From: Faucicola sp902506225
GTDB taxonomy: Bacteria; Pseudomonadota; Gammaproteobacteria; Pseudomonadales; Moraxellaceae
Length of the DNA stretch: 64,000 bases
Assembly: GCA_902506225.1 (NCBI GenBank)
Contig: LR733345.1
Span: 1,178,001-1,242,000, forward strand
Direction of reading: 5' to 3'
Under the pieces are notes generated by a model. The model had not been told where the DNA came from. It made no database searches and was given only the letters and a program-made list of their open reading frames with translations. Both the position numbers and the translations under genes were made by a program. The stretch's first letter is position 1, and each line of letters opens with the position of its first letter. Below are positions 1-8,726 of the stretch, one piece after another.

Positions 1-1046
1 ATTGGCTTATCATTGGCATCGGTATAATAAATGCCGGTGCGGTATTGCGCCCCGCGGTCATTGCCTTGTTTGTTGAGACTGGTCGGGTCAATCACCCGCA
101 CGTAGTACGCCAAGAGGGTTGCAAGATTGGTTTTATCGATATCATAGATAACTTTGACGGTTTCTGCGTGCCCTGAGCCTGCTATCACCTGCTCATAGCT
201 AGGGTTCGCGCTATTGCCATTGGCATAACCTGATATCGCATCGACTACGCCATCCACGCGCTCCATATAGGCTTCTAGCCCCCAAAAACAGCCACCCGCC
301 AGATAGATAGTATGCGTGCGAATCGGGGTTTTACCATCTGCTTGATAATACACGCCATTATGGTTAATCGGTGCTAAAGCTTTGGCGCTAGCGGCTTGTT
401 TGTTAGTTTGGGCAGTCTGACTAGGCGGATTTTTTGCTTGATTCATGGCTTTGAGTTCTGCAAAATCGTTGCTAGCATTTTCTGATAAGGCTTGGATTTG
501 TGCGGGGGTAAGATTGCCTTTGACCAGTTTTAATAAATTGCCTTGTTTATCCAAAATCGCAAAACTGGGATAGACTTGCACGCCAAATTGTTTAATCAGC
601 TTGCCATTGTTATCCATAAGCACCGGTAGGTTAGCATAGTCTTTGGCAAGCACTGTGTACCAAGTTTGAAAATCTTGCGGGGATTTTTCACTCAAATGAC
701 CTGGACTGACCACGCTGACGACATTCATATTGGGATACTGCTTTGCCCATGCGTCGCTTTCTTGGAGCGTTGCCAAACACAGCGGGCACCAGCTTGCCCA
801 AAATTTCACCACAGTTGGCTTGTTGGGGTCAATCACATGACGACCCATTTTGCCTAATTTGGGATTGATTTGGCTCAAACCTTGTAAGGTCGCTAACGTA
901 TCGGTCGGCAATACATCCGCTTTGCTAGCATCACGCGCAGAGCCAGCGTTTTCTTTGGCATTCATTTTTTGACAACCCAGCAACAGCAGGCTGCTGATTA
1001 ATAGGGTAACGGTTAAATTCTTAGCACTTTGAGGAAAATTGACCAT
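1..1046 (-). CDS. msrA: Thioredoxin-MsrA fusion lipoprotein (PilB/MsrAB-like), cut by window edge
   Basis: Reduces methionine sulfoxide in exported proteins. The first 348 codons are visible and the frame is still open at base 1. The N-terminus has a hydrophobic stretch ending in a lipobox LLLG-C with Cys25. A TlpA-like thioredoxin domain follows (about 60-190) with the redox motif WCPLC at 86-90. An MsrA domain begins near 240 with GGCFWG, whose catalytic Cys is residue 253. The domain order matches Neisseria PilB/MsrAB, where MsrB comes last; any MsrB part lies outside the window. The lipobox places it in the envelope, with electrons presumably supplied through the thioredoxin domain from a DsbD/CcdA-type protein. 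The start is the ATG at 1046; the ribosome site is weak. Confidence 0.9.
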   Translation of the reverse strand, partial: MVNFPQSAKNLTVTLLISSLLLLGCQKMNAKENAGSARDASKADVLPTDTLATLQGLSQINPKLGKMGRHVIDPNKPTVVKFWASWCPLCLATLQESDAWAKQYPNMNVVSVVSPGHLSEKSPQDFQTWYTVLAKDYANLPVLMDNNGKLIKQFGVQVYPSFAILDKQGNLLKLVKGNLTPAQIQALSENASNDFAELKAMNQAKNPPSQTAQTNKQAASAKALAPINHNGVYYQADGKTPIRTHTIYLAGGCFWGLEAYMERVDGVVDAISGYANGNSANPSYEQVIAGSGHAETVKVIYDIDKTNLATLLAYYVRVIDPTSLNKQGNDRGAQYRTGIYYTDANDKP

Positions 1047-1372
1047 GGTACATTTCTCATCTATTTGTAAAGCGTCAAAGATAGCTGTGAATTGGCACTT
1101 AAATAAGTTTTTGATTACAAACATAAAGTGAGCCTTTATCTGATTGTAACTGAATCAGCAAATAAGCACAATTTAAAGTTTTAAAAATTAACATTAAGAA
1201 AATTATGCCATCATCCATAGGGTTTAAGGAGAAAACTTTTGGTGCATTTGTGGTTATCCTAGTATTGACTAGCCATTGATTTACTTTTGACACGTTAATT
1301 CGCTCAAAATTCGCTCAAAGTGCGGCTGCTTCATGCTAAAATCTTGTTTTATGGTTCGTCAAAAGTTTGCCC
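1047..1372. other. Intergenic region between msrA and regB
   Basis: AT-rich spacer between divergent genes, so it should hold both promoters. An 11-bp direct repeat (AATTCGCTCAA) occurs twice in tandem at 1297-1318, just upstream of the histidine kinase. A 64-codon minus-strand frame at 1099-1293 has no recognisable features and I do not call it. Confidence 0.6.
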
Positions 1373-2680
1373 ATGCATCAAGCCATTAAGAACGTCGCAA
1401 AAGCCCCCATGATTGCTCGCTATACCTGGTTAGCTATTATGGTCGCGGCGATGATTTGTGCCGACCAATGGGGCGTTGCTAAACAGCAAATCAATCATCT
1501 GCTCACGATTACCATTATTTATGGGGTCAGCGTTGAGCTGACTAAACGCCTAATGGTTATTCGACACTTTAACCCACAACAATCTTGGGTCACATTGGCG
1601 GGGTTTATCGGGGATTTACTGGCGTGGTCAGCCTTTATTTATTATTCAGGTGGGGCCGCCAATCCGTTGATTACCTTGTTTTTAACGGTGATTGCAGTGG
1701 CGTCTATGGTGATGCGCACCGTGCACATCATCAGCTTGTCGGTGCTGTCAGTTGGGCTGTATACGCTGTTATGGTATTGTTATGTGCCGCTGACCCTTAG
1801 CCACCATGATCATGCGGTGGGTCAAAAACTCCATTTGCTGGGTATGTTTGGGGTGTTTATTTTTGCGGCAATCATGTTAACCGCCTTAACGGTTTATTTT
1901 AAACAAGCGATGAGCCGCAGCTATCAGGCGCTTGAGCAAGCACAGCAAGCTATTCACCAACAACGTCGGTTGCTTGCCATCAGTAGTCTTGCTGCCAATA
2001 TCGCCCATGAGATGAGCACGCCGATTGCGTCGATGCAATTACTGAGCGATGACATTGCCCAGCAATTAGAGGAAGACGATGAATTATTGGATGACATAAA
2101 ACTGTTACAGTCACAAATCGACGTCTGCCGCCAATCGCTGCACAAGCTCAAATCCCACATCCAATCCAATGCGCTGCCGCCAGCGCAATCTGAGCCATTG
2201 GTATGGGTAACGTCATCAAATTTACCAACGCTACTGCCCAAAGTCGTCAATGATTGGCAATTTATCAACCGCCATGTTGAAGTAGCACTCAATGTACCAC
2301 CACAACCGATCGCTGTCCCCTTGAGTGAAGAACAGCTGTATTCTATTGTGATGAATATGCTCAATAATGCCATGCAGGCACAAGCCACAAGGCTTGCTAT
2401 TAATGTACAGCTTGCTCAAAACGTGGTGATGATTATTGAAGACAACGGGCAGGGTATCGACAGTAGCATGGTACAGCGTATCCAACACCAAACCGCCATC
2501 GAATCGGATCATGGCTTAGGGCTTGGCTTGACGATTGCCAAAACAGTTATAGAATATGTTGGCGGACACCTTGAACTGACCAATAAGCAAAATTCAACCT
2601 TGCAAAAAAGGTTAAATAATTCAGGTACGTGCGTGAAGATAACTTTACCAGTAATCCATGCGCCCGCCAGTTTGTTTTAG
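1373..2680 (+). CDS. regB: RegB/PrrB-type redox sensor histidine kinase
   Basis: Inner-membrane kinase of the RegBA/PrrBA/RoxSR family, which senses quinone-pool redox state and phosphorylates RegA. The first ~165 residues are a multi-pass membrane domain carrying the family quinone-site motif GGAANPL (about 93-99). The H-box reads AHEMSTP with the phospho-acceptor His near residue 212. The catalytic domain has an N-box (MNMLNNAMQA), a DNGQGID motif and a G-box GLGLGLTIAK. The ATG at 1373 gives 435 residues; a TTG at 1367 would add two. The response regulator follows 9 bases later. I did not find the redox cysteine of Rhodobacter RegB at the H-box. Confidence 0.85.
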   Translation: MHQAIKNVAKAPMIARYTWLAIMVAAMICADQWGVAKQQINHLLTITIIYGVSVELTKRLMVIRHFNPQQSWVTLAGFIGDLLAWSAFIYYSGGAANPLITLFLTVIAVASMVMRTVHIISLSVLSVGLYTLLWYCYVPLTLSHHDHAVGQKLHLLGMFGVFIFAAIMLTALTVYFKQAMSRSYQALEQAQQAIHQQRRLLAISSLAANIAHEMSTPIASMQLLSDDIAQQLEEDDELLDDIKLLQSQIDVCRQSLHKLKSHIQSNALPPAQSEPLVWVTSSNLPTLLPKVVNDWQFINRHVEVALNVPPQPIAVPLSEEQLYSIVMNMLNNAMQAQATRLAINVQLAQNVVMIIEDNGQGIDSSMVQRIQHQTAIESDHGLGLGLTIAKTVIEYVGGHLELTNKQNSTLQKRLNNSGTCVKITLPVIHAPASLF

Positions 2681-2689
2681 GAGACTAGG

Positions 2690-3250
2690 TTGCAACACCC
2701 ACCCCTGTTAGCAGAGACATGGCTTATCATTGATGACGATGAGGTATTTTGCCGTATCTTAAAAAAGTCGTTGGAAAAACAGGGCAATCAGGTATCGACG
2801 GCCAGCAATGCCGATAGCGCGCTACAACTGGCAAAGAAGCAGTTACCCAAGTTTATTATACTGGATCTCAACATCGGTGATGACAACGGCATTCATCTGA
2901 TTAAGCCTTTGCTCGCTATTATCCCCAACGCCAAAATTTTAATGCTTACTGGCTATGCCAGCATTGCGACCGCCGTCAGTGCGGTCAAAATGGGCGCGTA
3001 TCATTATTTGCCTAAGCCTTGTAGTCTGGACGAAATCTATAAAGTATTAGACATCGTAGCAACCCCTACAAAGTCACTAAGTAGTGCCACAGATGAACGT
3101 TTGTCACTTGAACATCACGAATGGGAATACATCCGCCAAGTATTAGATGAATGCCAAGGCAATATCAGTGAAGCCGCGAGGGTACTAAAAATGCACCGGC
3201 GCACACTACAGCGTAAACTACAAAAAAAACGTAAAGTGGATGCACAATAA
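2690..3250 (+). CDS. regA: RegA/PrrA-type response regulator
   Basis: DNA-binding partner of the kinase directly upstream. An N-terminal receiver domain has the acidic cluster at D15-D17, the phospho-acceptor Asp59 in ILDLN, and the conserved Lys in LPKP near 109. The C-terminal Fis-type helix-turn-helix (about 160-183) contains AARVLKMHRRTLQRKL, close to the nearly invariant RegA signature. The start is a TTG at 2690 with an AGGAG site at 2679-2683; no in-frame ATG lies near enough. 186 residues, normal for the family. In relatives this pair controls respiratory and redox-linked genes. Confidence 0.88.
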   Translation: MQHPPLLAETWLIIDDDEVFCRILKKSLEKQGNQVSTASNADSALQLAKKQLPKFIILDLNIGDDNGIHLIKPLLAIIPNAKILMLTGYASIATAVSAVKMGAYHYLPKPCSLDEIYKVLDIVATPTKSLSSATDERLSLEHHEWEYIRQVLDECQGNISEAARVLKMHRRTLQRKLQKKRKVDAQ

Positions 3251-3330
3251 CCTTTTTTAACCGCACACAGCAGCCCACAAATTGTCAGCCGAGTCAGCTA
3301 AATAGTTGGGTGAGCAAAAGACACAAAAAA

Positions 3331-3353
3331 AGCGCTTATAATAAATAAGCGCT
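3331..3353. terminator. Bidirectional terminator between regA and csp
   Basis: A perfect 9-bp inverted repeat AGCGCTTAT / ATAAGCGCT with a 5-base loop is flanked by A7 on the left and T6 on the right. It can stop transcripts from regA (+) and from the convergent cold-shock gene (-). Confidence 0.85.
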
Positions 3354-3461
3354 TTTTTGATATCTATTTTTTGCTATCGATGCAAATGGTTAATCAATCA
3401 ATCAAGCGTTATTCACGCAGTCACGATATCAGACCATTTACGATAGTAGGCCTAGCTAACT

Positions 3462-3674
3462 TTAGATAGCAACGATATTGCTAGCTTGGTCGCCTTTTTG
3501 ACCTTGGGTCACAACGAAAGATACGCGTTGACCTTCCGCTAAGGTTTTGAAACCTGAGCTTGCGATTTGGCTATAATGTGCGAAAACGTCTTTGCCGCCA
3601 TTGTCTTGTTCGATAAAGCCAAAGCCTTTTGATTCGTTAAACCATTTTACGGTGCCGTTTACAGTATTTGACAT
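3462..3674 (-). CDS. Cold-shock protein, CspA family
   Basis: A 70-residue single cold-shock domain that binds single-stranded nucleic acid and acts as an RNA chaperone. It shows RNP-1 (KGFGFIEQ) and RNP-2 (DVFAHYSQI), with the usual GTVKWFN start. The ATG at 3674 follows AGGA with good spacing; an upstream in-frame start would add 13 residues unlike the family. It is monocistronic, with a long AT-rich upstream stretch compatible with the extended 5' leader common for csp genes. The sequence alone does not show whether it is cold-induced or constitutive. Confidence 0.93.
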   Translation of the reverse strand: MSNTVNGTVKWFNESKGFGFIEQDNGGKDVFAHYSQIASSGFKTLAEGQRVSFVVTQGQKGDQASNIVAI

Positions 3675-4018
3675 AGGATTGTCCTTGATTAGATAGATTT
3701 TAAAAGTGGTCATCTGACCCTAAAGCTGGAACTAAGCCACAACACGATTCTATTTAGTATGATAGAATTGCGGCAGTTTTGATACACGATTGACTTAAAA
3801 TCTAGGACACAAGCGTAATGGAAACGAACTTAGAATAGACTTAATGTAATGCGATTGAAACTTCTGACTGCTTTCTAGCTGTTGTCCAGTATATAGTAAT
3901 ACCGGCAGATAGCAAGGAATATCACAATAGTTTTGTAAGTGAACTGTGTTAAACCCAACTTTTTACCTTTATTTAAGCCAAAGGCTGATTTTGATTTAAG
4001 CCAAAGGCTGATTCTCAT
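3675..4018 (-). other. Upstream region / probable long leader of csp
   Basis: AT-rich gene-free stretch between csp and the 3' end of the glycosyltransferase gene. It must contain the csp promoter and probably a long untranslated leader. I could not define the promoter or a cold-box. Its distal end holds two copies of the 23-bp tandem repeat described separately. Confidence 0.5.
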
Positions 4019-4039
4019 TTAAGCCGAAGGCTGATTCTC
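3971..4039. repeat. Three 23-bp tandem repeats spanning a gene 3' end
   Basis: Units at 3971-3993, 3994-4016 and 4017-4039, nearly identical. The unit nearest the glycosyltransferase encodes its last residues ENQPSA and stop codon, and the other two are downstream copies that also contain an ENQPxA-stop coding pattern. The gene tail has been amplified in place. Confidence 0.9.
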
Positions 4040-4750
4040 TAAACCCTTTAAAAAATGGGCAAACCCTTCCTCAGCGCGGGCATCAAGGCGACTGCTAGTC
4101 ACCACGCGTACCAAATTACTCCAAATAATGGGTAAATTGGCTTGCTCAAATTTTTTCACCAAACCCACATCTTCATGGCAAGTTAATTCATCAAAACCAC
4201 CCACCGCCACATAATCTTGACTGGCAAAGCTCAAATTTGCCCCATGAATATGGCGATGATTCATACAATCTTGATAATGGGCGAGGTATTGCTGTTTAGT
4301 GCTATCTGACAACGCATCCCAACAATCGATGCTCACTACGCCACATATCATGGCTATGGGCATAGTTGTAGGCGTAGTTGTGGGTTCGGCTTTTAGGTGT
4401 TTGATTTGTGCAACTAACCAATCAGCTTCAACCATACTATCGGCATCGGTGCAAGCAATCCAATCAGCCCCTTGCTCAATCAAGTAACGCACGCCCAAAT
4501 CCCTGACTTTACCCACACAGCGAAACTCACAGCGCAGCCAGTCTACGTGGGCGTTTTGTACTTTTGATAAGGTATCATCATCACAACTATCTAGCACGAC
4601 CACCGTTTGTACCGCTATGTTGCTTGATAGCTGAGCAATCGCCTGTTTAATCGCATCCAAACACGCGCTGATACTATCGGCTTCATTATGGGCAGGGATG
4701 ACTATACCGATTTTTTTGGGTCGCCGCTGTGTGACTGGAGTATTTGGCAT
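4019..4750 (-). CDS. Family-2 glycosyltransferase
   Basis: GT-A fold enzyme expected to move a sugar from a nucleotide-sugar donor to an unknown acceptor. The N-terminus has IGIVIPAHNEADSI, the typical nucleotide-binding start, followed by a metal-binding CTDADSM (DxD) near the middle and a GFDE..CHEDVGL motif. It is soluble, with no membrane segments. I chose ATG 4750 (243 residues), preceded by GAGAAA and 14 bases after the methyltransferase stop. An upstream in-frame start at 4816 would overlap that gene by about 50 bases. It is the last gene of the run otsB-otsA-ACAD-PIG-L-methyltransferase-GT2. Its 3' end lies in a tandem repeat. Confidence 0.85.
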   Translation of the reverse strand: MPNTPVTQRRPKKIGIVIPAHNEADSISACLDAIKQAIAQLSSNIAVQTVVVLDSCDDDTLSKVQNAHVDWLRCEFRCVGKVRDLGVRYLIEQGADWIACTDADSMVEADWLVAQIKHLKAEPTTTPTTMPIAMICGVVSIDCWDALSDSTKQQYLAHYQDCMNHRHIHGANLSFASQDYVAVGGFDELTCHEDVGLVKKFEQANLPIIWSNLVRVVTSSRLDARAEEGFAHFLKGLENQPSA

Positions 4751-4764
4751 GATGCTTTTCTCAG

Positions 4765-5367
4765 TTATTCCACTAGATTTTCTTGCTTGGCAAGGCTTTG
4801 GTGATTGGCTTGCCAAATGGTCAACAAAAAATCTTGGTCAATCACATGACTTTGCTGACGGTAGTGCAGCTGTTGTTGCAAACTGTCGTGGACTGTTTCG
4901 CCTGTCAGTTGAAACCCGTCAATCGGATAGCGCCAATGACAGGCTAAAATCACGCCATTGTCGGTTAATGCGGTGTTCAGCCAAGCGATGACTTCGGTCA
5001 GTGCGTCAGGCGCCAAGTAATATAAAATCTCACTGACTACAATCAAATCAAATCGCTCACTCGGCAAATCCTGCGGTATCAAGCCTTGCACAACTTGCAC
5101 ATGCGCCTGATTGTGCAGACGCTCACTGGCAAGTTTGACTGCCTCAAGTTGCCCATCTACACACCGCAAATAATCGCAGCGCTGGGCTAACTGCTCACTA
5201 AATACGCCATTGCTACAGCCCAGTTCAATCGCCTTGGCAAAATGGGGGTAGGGCAATAATGACAAGCAAATCGCGCGTTTTCGCACTTCATACCAGCGTT
5301 TTTCATATTGCCAAGGGTCGCTACTATCGGCATAAATTTGGGCAAAATACGCTGACACATCAGTCAT
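4765..5367 (-). CDS. SAM-dependent methyltransferase, NodS-like
   Basis: Class I methyltransferase of about 200 residues. Motif I is AIELGCSNGVFSEQL (SAM-binding), the acidic residue after strand 2 is in CVDGQ, and the post-motif is LIVVSEILYYL. This pattern resembles the NodS family, which methylates an amino-sugar nitrogen in Nod factors; the substrate here is unknown. The ATG at 5367 follows GAGG by 9 bases and is preferred to a TTG at 5382. Its start overlaps the end of the PIG-L deacetylase gene by 8 bases, indicating translational coupling. A deacetylase next to an N-methyltransferase-like enzyme suggests successive changes to one amino sugar (inference). Confidence 0.8.
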   Translation of the reverse strand: MTDVSAYFAQIYADSSDPWQYEKRWYEVRKRAICLSLLPYPHFAKAIELGCSNGVFSEQLAQRCDYLRCVDGQLEAVKLASERLHNQAHVQVVQGLIPQDLPSERFDLIVVSEILYYLAPDALTEVIAWLNTALTDNGVILACHWRYPIDGFQLTGETVHDSLQQQLHYRQQSHVIDQDFLLTIWQANHQSLAKQENLVE

Positions 5368-6181
5368 GAAGATATACCTCAAACGGTTGGCTAAGTCTGG
5401 TTAACGTGGTATCTGACAAAATAGGCGCTGTTCCCGTTGTTGGGTCAGCATAGATTTGGCTGCTAAAACAGCGCATGGCATAACTTTTTCGCTGCGTCTG
5501 CAATTCGCTTAAATCAAATCGCCATGCCTTGTGCCAGGGAATACGGCTATCGCCAGGCTTTGCCCAATGCCATGCCCAAATCAGCACTTGATAGCAGGTC
5601 AAATTTAGGCGACTTTTAAACTCATGGGCAAAACGCTGTACCACTTGCCCAGTGCCTTCATGGTCGGGATGACCATCGTACGCAAATGGGGTGATTAAAA
5701 TATCAGCGGGCTGAATCAGCGATGTTAACTTGTCAAAAAAATCCGCTTGTCGCCCAAAAACTTCGCCATCAGGAAAATTCAAGCTTATCATCGACACATT
5801 GGGCAAATCCAAACTGCTACCCAGCGTTTCAAGCGCAAGTTGGCTTTCAAGTGCGCGGATTTTTGCCAGTTTGTCGGTCGGATACAGCGCTGAGTTAGGG
5901 TGGCTTTTCTCGCCTTGGGTAACACTAACAATCAATATTTGATTGCCTTGAGCCACTAACGCTTGCAGTAGCCCACCACAGCCCAAAATCTCATCATCTG
6001 GGTGCGGCGCAAAAATACACACGCGCCGATGGGTGGGAAAATGGGTCGATATATCCAGTCTGGTGAGACTATCTAACCCCTGCCACGCTTGCCAATCTTG
6101 TGCCGATGTGCCGTCGCCTGCAATTAAACGGTCACCCACAATCGGATGCAGTGGGGCATATTGAGAATTTACAGTTGCCAT
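5360..6181 (-). CDS. PIG-L family N-deacetylase (LmbE-like)
   Basis: Zinc hydrolase of the GlcNAc-PI de-N-acetylase / MshB / BshB fold. The metal site is visible as APHPDDEILGCGG (about 56-68) and HPDHEGTG further on. Known members remove the acetyl group from GlcNAc attached to a lipid or small molecule. 273 residues, no signal peptide. The start ATG 6181 overlaps the preceding gene by 13 bases, and the following methyltransferase overlaps its end. Genomic fusions of PIG-L with a methyltransferase domain are known in other proteobacteria, which supports a joint function. The substrate cannot be read from the sequence. Confidence 0.87.
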   Translation of the reverse strand: MATVNSQYAPLHPIVGDRLIAGDGTSAQDWQAWQGLDSLTRLDISTHFPTHRRVCIFAPHPDDEILGCGGLLQALVAQGNQILIVSVTQGEKSHPNSALYPTDKLAKIRALESQLALETLGSSLDLPNVSMISLNFPDGEVFGRQADFFDKLTSLIQPADILITPFAYDGHPDHEGTGQVVQRFAHEFKSRLNLTCYQVLIWAWHWAKPGDSRIPWHKAWRFDLSELQTQRKSYAMRCFSSQIYADPTTGTAPILSDTTLTRLSQPFEVYLHD

Positions 6182-7257
6182 AATGCCCTTTGTGAATCGC
6201 CTAGCTGTTCGGCAGTCAATTTGCCAATCGCTTCACTGTCAAATGCGCCATGGGTTTGACGGATAAATACCGATAAATCTGCCGACAGCCGTGCAAAATG
6301 GGCGTTTTTGCAAAAAGGCGTTGCGCCCAAGGCTTTACCCACTTTTTCAAGCACTAGCATGGCGGTGGTCTCCACTTGCGCTCTTAAGATACGGATAGGG
6401 AGTGCATGACTTTGGCTAGGCTCACTATCGATTAATTGCGCAACCTGATGAAAGTACGCTTGGGTGACACTGAGTGCTTGCGACACTTCGCCAAGATAAA
6501 GTGCTTTAAAGGCTTGGGGTTTTTGCTGATAGCTGTCCAATAAAAACTGTGCCAACTGGGCTGCCGCGCCATACCAACAAGCCGCTACCCCTGCTGCACC
6601 CTGCCAAAATCCTGGGCGGTCGAGATAAGGGCTGCTAATCGCATCTGACATGACTTGGGTGGCGTTAGCGCCTTTTAGATGGAGTGTGGCTGTCGCCGTG
6701 TAGGGCATACCTACCGCATACCAACCGCTGTCATCAATGGTCACTTGCGGCTGCTTCATGGCTAACATCAGCAATTGGGCGTTATTATGGGCATCTCGGA
6801 AACTAACCAAGCCATGATCGACAAAAGTCGCACCCGAACACCACAGTTTTTGTCCCGTGCATGTTTCGCCATCAAAACGCAGTGGGTTATCACCGCCTTC
6901 TGCTGCCCATACCGCCCATATGCCTTCAGCGATATCGTCCACGCCCAATTCTGCCAGAATCGCCAATGCATCAAGATGCGACTCAAAAAATTTGACCAGG
7001 TTCAAGTCACAAGCGGCGACCTGCGCCAATACTTGCCAGCGCTGTAAAGTATGACCGTCAGCAGGCAAGGCAATTTGAGCGGACAAAAGCACCAACTGCG
7101 ACAAAGTTTGCTTTAGTTGTGTGACATAAGCAGCATCGCTTAGTTTAGGTGATGTATCAACCATTCTACGAAAGTCTTGCAAAATAGCGGTGATTAATTT
7201 ACCCAAGTCCGATTGGTGGTAGTCGGTAGGTAAAGCATGAGCCAACACTGGTGTCAT
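6169..7257 (-). CDS. Acyl-CoA-dehydrogenase-like flavoprotein in the PIG-L operon
   Basis: 362 residues with the acyl-CoA dehydrogenase layout: an alpha-helical N-terminus, a middle beta domain with GQKLWCSGATFVDHGLV, and a C-terminal helical bundle ending in RLSADLSVFIRQTHGAFDSE. It is divergent, and I cannot point to the usual catalytic glutamate motif (YEGT), so a redox role on a carrier-bound or unusual substrate is possible. It lies 29 bases after otsA and overlaps the deacetylase gene by 13 bases. The family assignment is fairly secure; the reaction is unknown. It is unlike the two 595-residue DmdC-type enzymes elsewhere in the window. Confidence 0.75.
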   Translation of the reverse strand: MTPVLAHALPTDYHQSDLGKLITAILQDFRRMVDTSPKLSDAAYVTQLKQTLSQLVLLSAQIALPADGHTLQRWQVLAQVAACDLNLVKFFESHLDALAILAELGVDDIAEGIWAVWAAEGGDNPLRFDGETCTGQKLWCSGATFVDHGLVSFRDAHNNAQLLMLAMKQPQVTIDDSGWYAVGMPYTATATLHLKGANATQVMSDAISSPYLDRPGFWQGAAGVAACWYGAAAQLAQFLLDSYQQKPQAFKALYLGEVSQALSVTQAYFHQVAQLIDSEPSQSHALPIRILRAQVETTAMLVLEKVGKALGATPFCKNAHFARLSADLSVFIRQTHGAFDSEAIGKLTAEQLGDSQRALWQL

Positions 7258-7286
7258 TTTGAGTTTCTCATTGGCTGTTTTATGGT

Positions 7287-8726
7287 CTATTTTGTTGTCT
7301 CTGTGATTGGGCTATTTGGTTTATCCATGTGGGTTAAATCGGTCAAAAAATGCGCTCGCCACGTGTCAATATCGGTCTCATAAATGCCCTTTAGTAGCGA
7401 TTGGTGACGTTGTTCCCGTTGTTGTTTGGTGATGGTCAATGCTTGGTATAAGCCCTCTATCATGCTGTCGTTGCTATTCGGGTCGACCAAGATAGCTTGC
7501 TGAAGTTGGTGCGCTGCCCCCGCGTTTTTAGACAAAATCAAAAACCCTGCGTTTTGTTCGTCCTGTGCGGCAATATATTCTTTTGCCACCAAATTCATGC
7601 CGTCTTTTAGCGAGTTAACCCAACAAATTTGGCATTGCCTAAATAAAGGCATTAAATTGTCATGACTGACAGGGTCTTCTTGATAGATAATCGGTTGCCA
7701 ACTGGCAGTAGCAAATTGGCTATTAATTTGCTCAACGAGGGTGTGTACTTGTTGTCGTAACTGTTGATAGGTCTCAATATCAAGACGGGACGGGCAAGCA
7801 ATTTGATACAGCTGAATCCGTTCAAGATATTGCGGATAACGCTGCAAAAAGGCGGCAAAAGCTTGTAAGCGTTCAGGAATGCCTTTGGTGTAATCCAGTC
7901 GTTCCACCGCTAAAATCGTGGTGATGGATGAAGTGAGATTTTTTAACACAGCTGGGTCGGACAGCGGTTGACTGGCAAGCTTATGAATATAGACAGGATT
8001 GATACCAATCGGATAGGCTTTTATTAAGGTGGTATGATTGCCATGGGTAATGAGTGTACGCGCATTTGTTTGAGTAATTTGGATGGCGTGGGGGAGTAGC
8101 TGCTCAATCACCGCGACACAATTTTGAGCGTCTTGTTGGGTTTGTAATCCAACCACATCGTAATCGAGTAATTGATGGATTAACGTTTGACCATAAGTCA
8201 AAAAATCCCATACCCATAACTGGGGAAACGGAATATGTAAAAAAAAGCCAATACGCTGTTTCATGCCTAAGTCACGGCAATGCCTTGCTACCGCAAAAAA
8301 ATGATAATCTTGTATCCAAATCATATCGTCAGGCTGTGCGATTTGCTGTAGCTGTTTGGCAAACATACGATTGACAGCTTGATAAACGCTAAAATCTTCA
8401 CTACTCGATACAATCAAATCCGTGCGGTCATGCATCCCCGCCCAGAGTAGATTATTGGCATAACCACAATAATATTTTTCATATTGTATGGGGGAAAAAG
8501 CTGTCGTGACATAGGTGACTTTGTCATACTGCTCAGTCGCAAATTGATTGACGGTATCGGGCATATCGCTGATTGTTGTCACTACTTGACCGTTCCAACC
8601 GACCCAAATACCACCATCTTTGGCAAGGGCTTCTTGAAGCGCTACTGCCAACCCGCCTGCCACAGCTTTAGGTGACTGTTTATTAGGTAAATTAACCCGA
8701 TTCGATAACACAATCAACTTTGACAT
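7287..8726 (-). CDS. otsA: Trehalose-6-phosphate synthase
   Basis: GT20 enzyme that joins UDP-glucose and glucose-6-phosphate. Family landmarks are present in order: LSNRVN at the N-terminus, the G-G-L loop (AVAGGLAVAL), WIQDYHFF, GFFLHIPFP, VGLQTQ and the UDP-glucose site RLDYTKGIPERL. 479 residues, full length. The start overlaps the otsB stop by 13 bases, so the two trehalose genes are coupled. Trehalose made here would act as an osmotic or desiccation protectant. The acyl-CoA-dehydrogenase-like gene follows in the same direction after 29 bases. Confidence 0.95.
   Translation of the reverse strand: MSKLIVLSNRVNLPNKQSPKAVAGGLAVALQEALAKDGGIWVGWNGQVVTTISDMPDTVNQFATEQYDKVTYVTTAFSPIQYEKYYCGYANNLLWAGMHDRTDLIVSSSEDFSVYQAVNRMFAKQLQQIAQPDDMIWIQDYHFFAVARHCRDLGMKQRIGFFLHIPFPQLWVWDFLTYGQTLIHQLLDYDVVGLQTQQDAQNCVAVIEQLLPHAIQITQTNARTLITHGNHTTLIKAYPIGINPVYIHKLASQPLSDPAVLKNLTSSITTILAVERLDYTKGIPERLQAFAAFLQRYPQYLERIQLYQIACPSRLDIETYQQLRQQVHTLVEQINSQFATASWQPIIYQEDPVSHDNLMPLFRQCQICWVNSLKDGMNLVAKEYIAAQDEQNAGFLILSKNAGAAHQLQQAILVDPNSNDSMIEGLYQALTITKQQREQRHQSLLKGIYETDIDTWRAHFLTDLTHMDKPNSPITETTK

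Noticed and set aside
1099..1293. 64-codon minus-strand ORF in the msrA-regB gap
   Set aside because: No ribosome site, no recognisable domain, and it lies where divergent promoters are expected.
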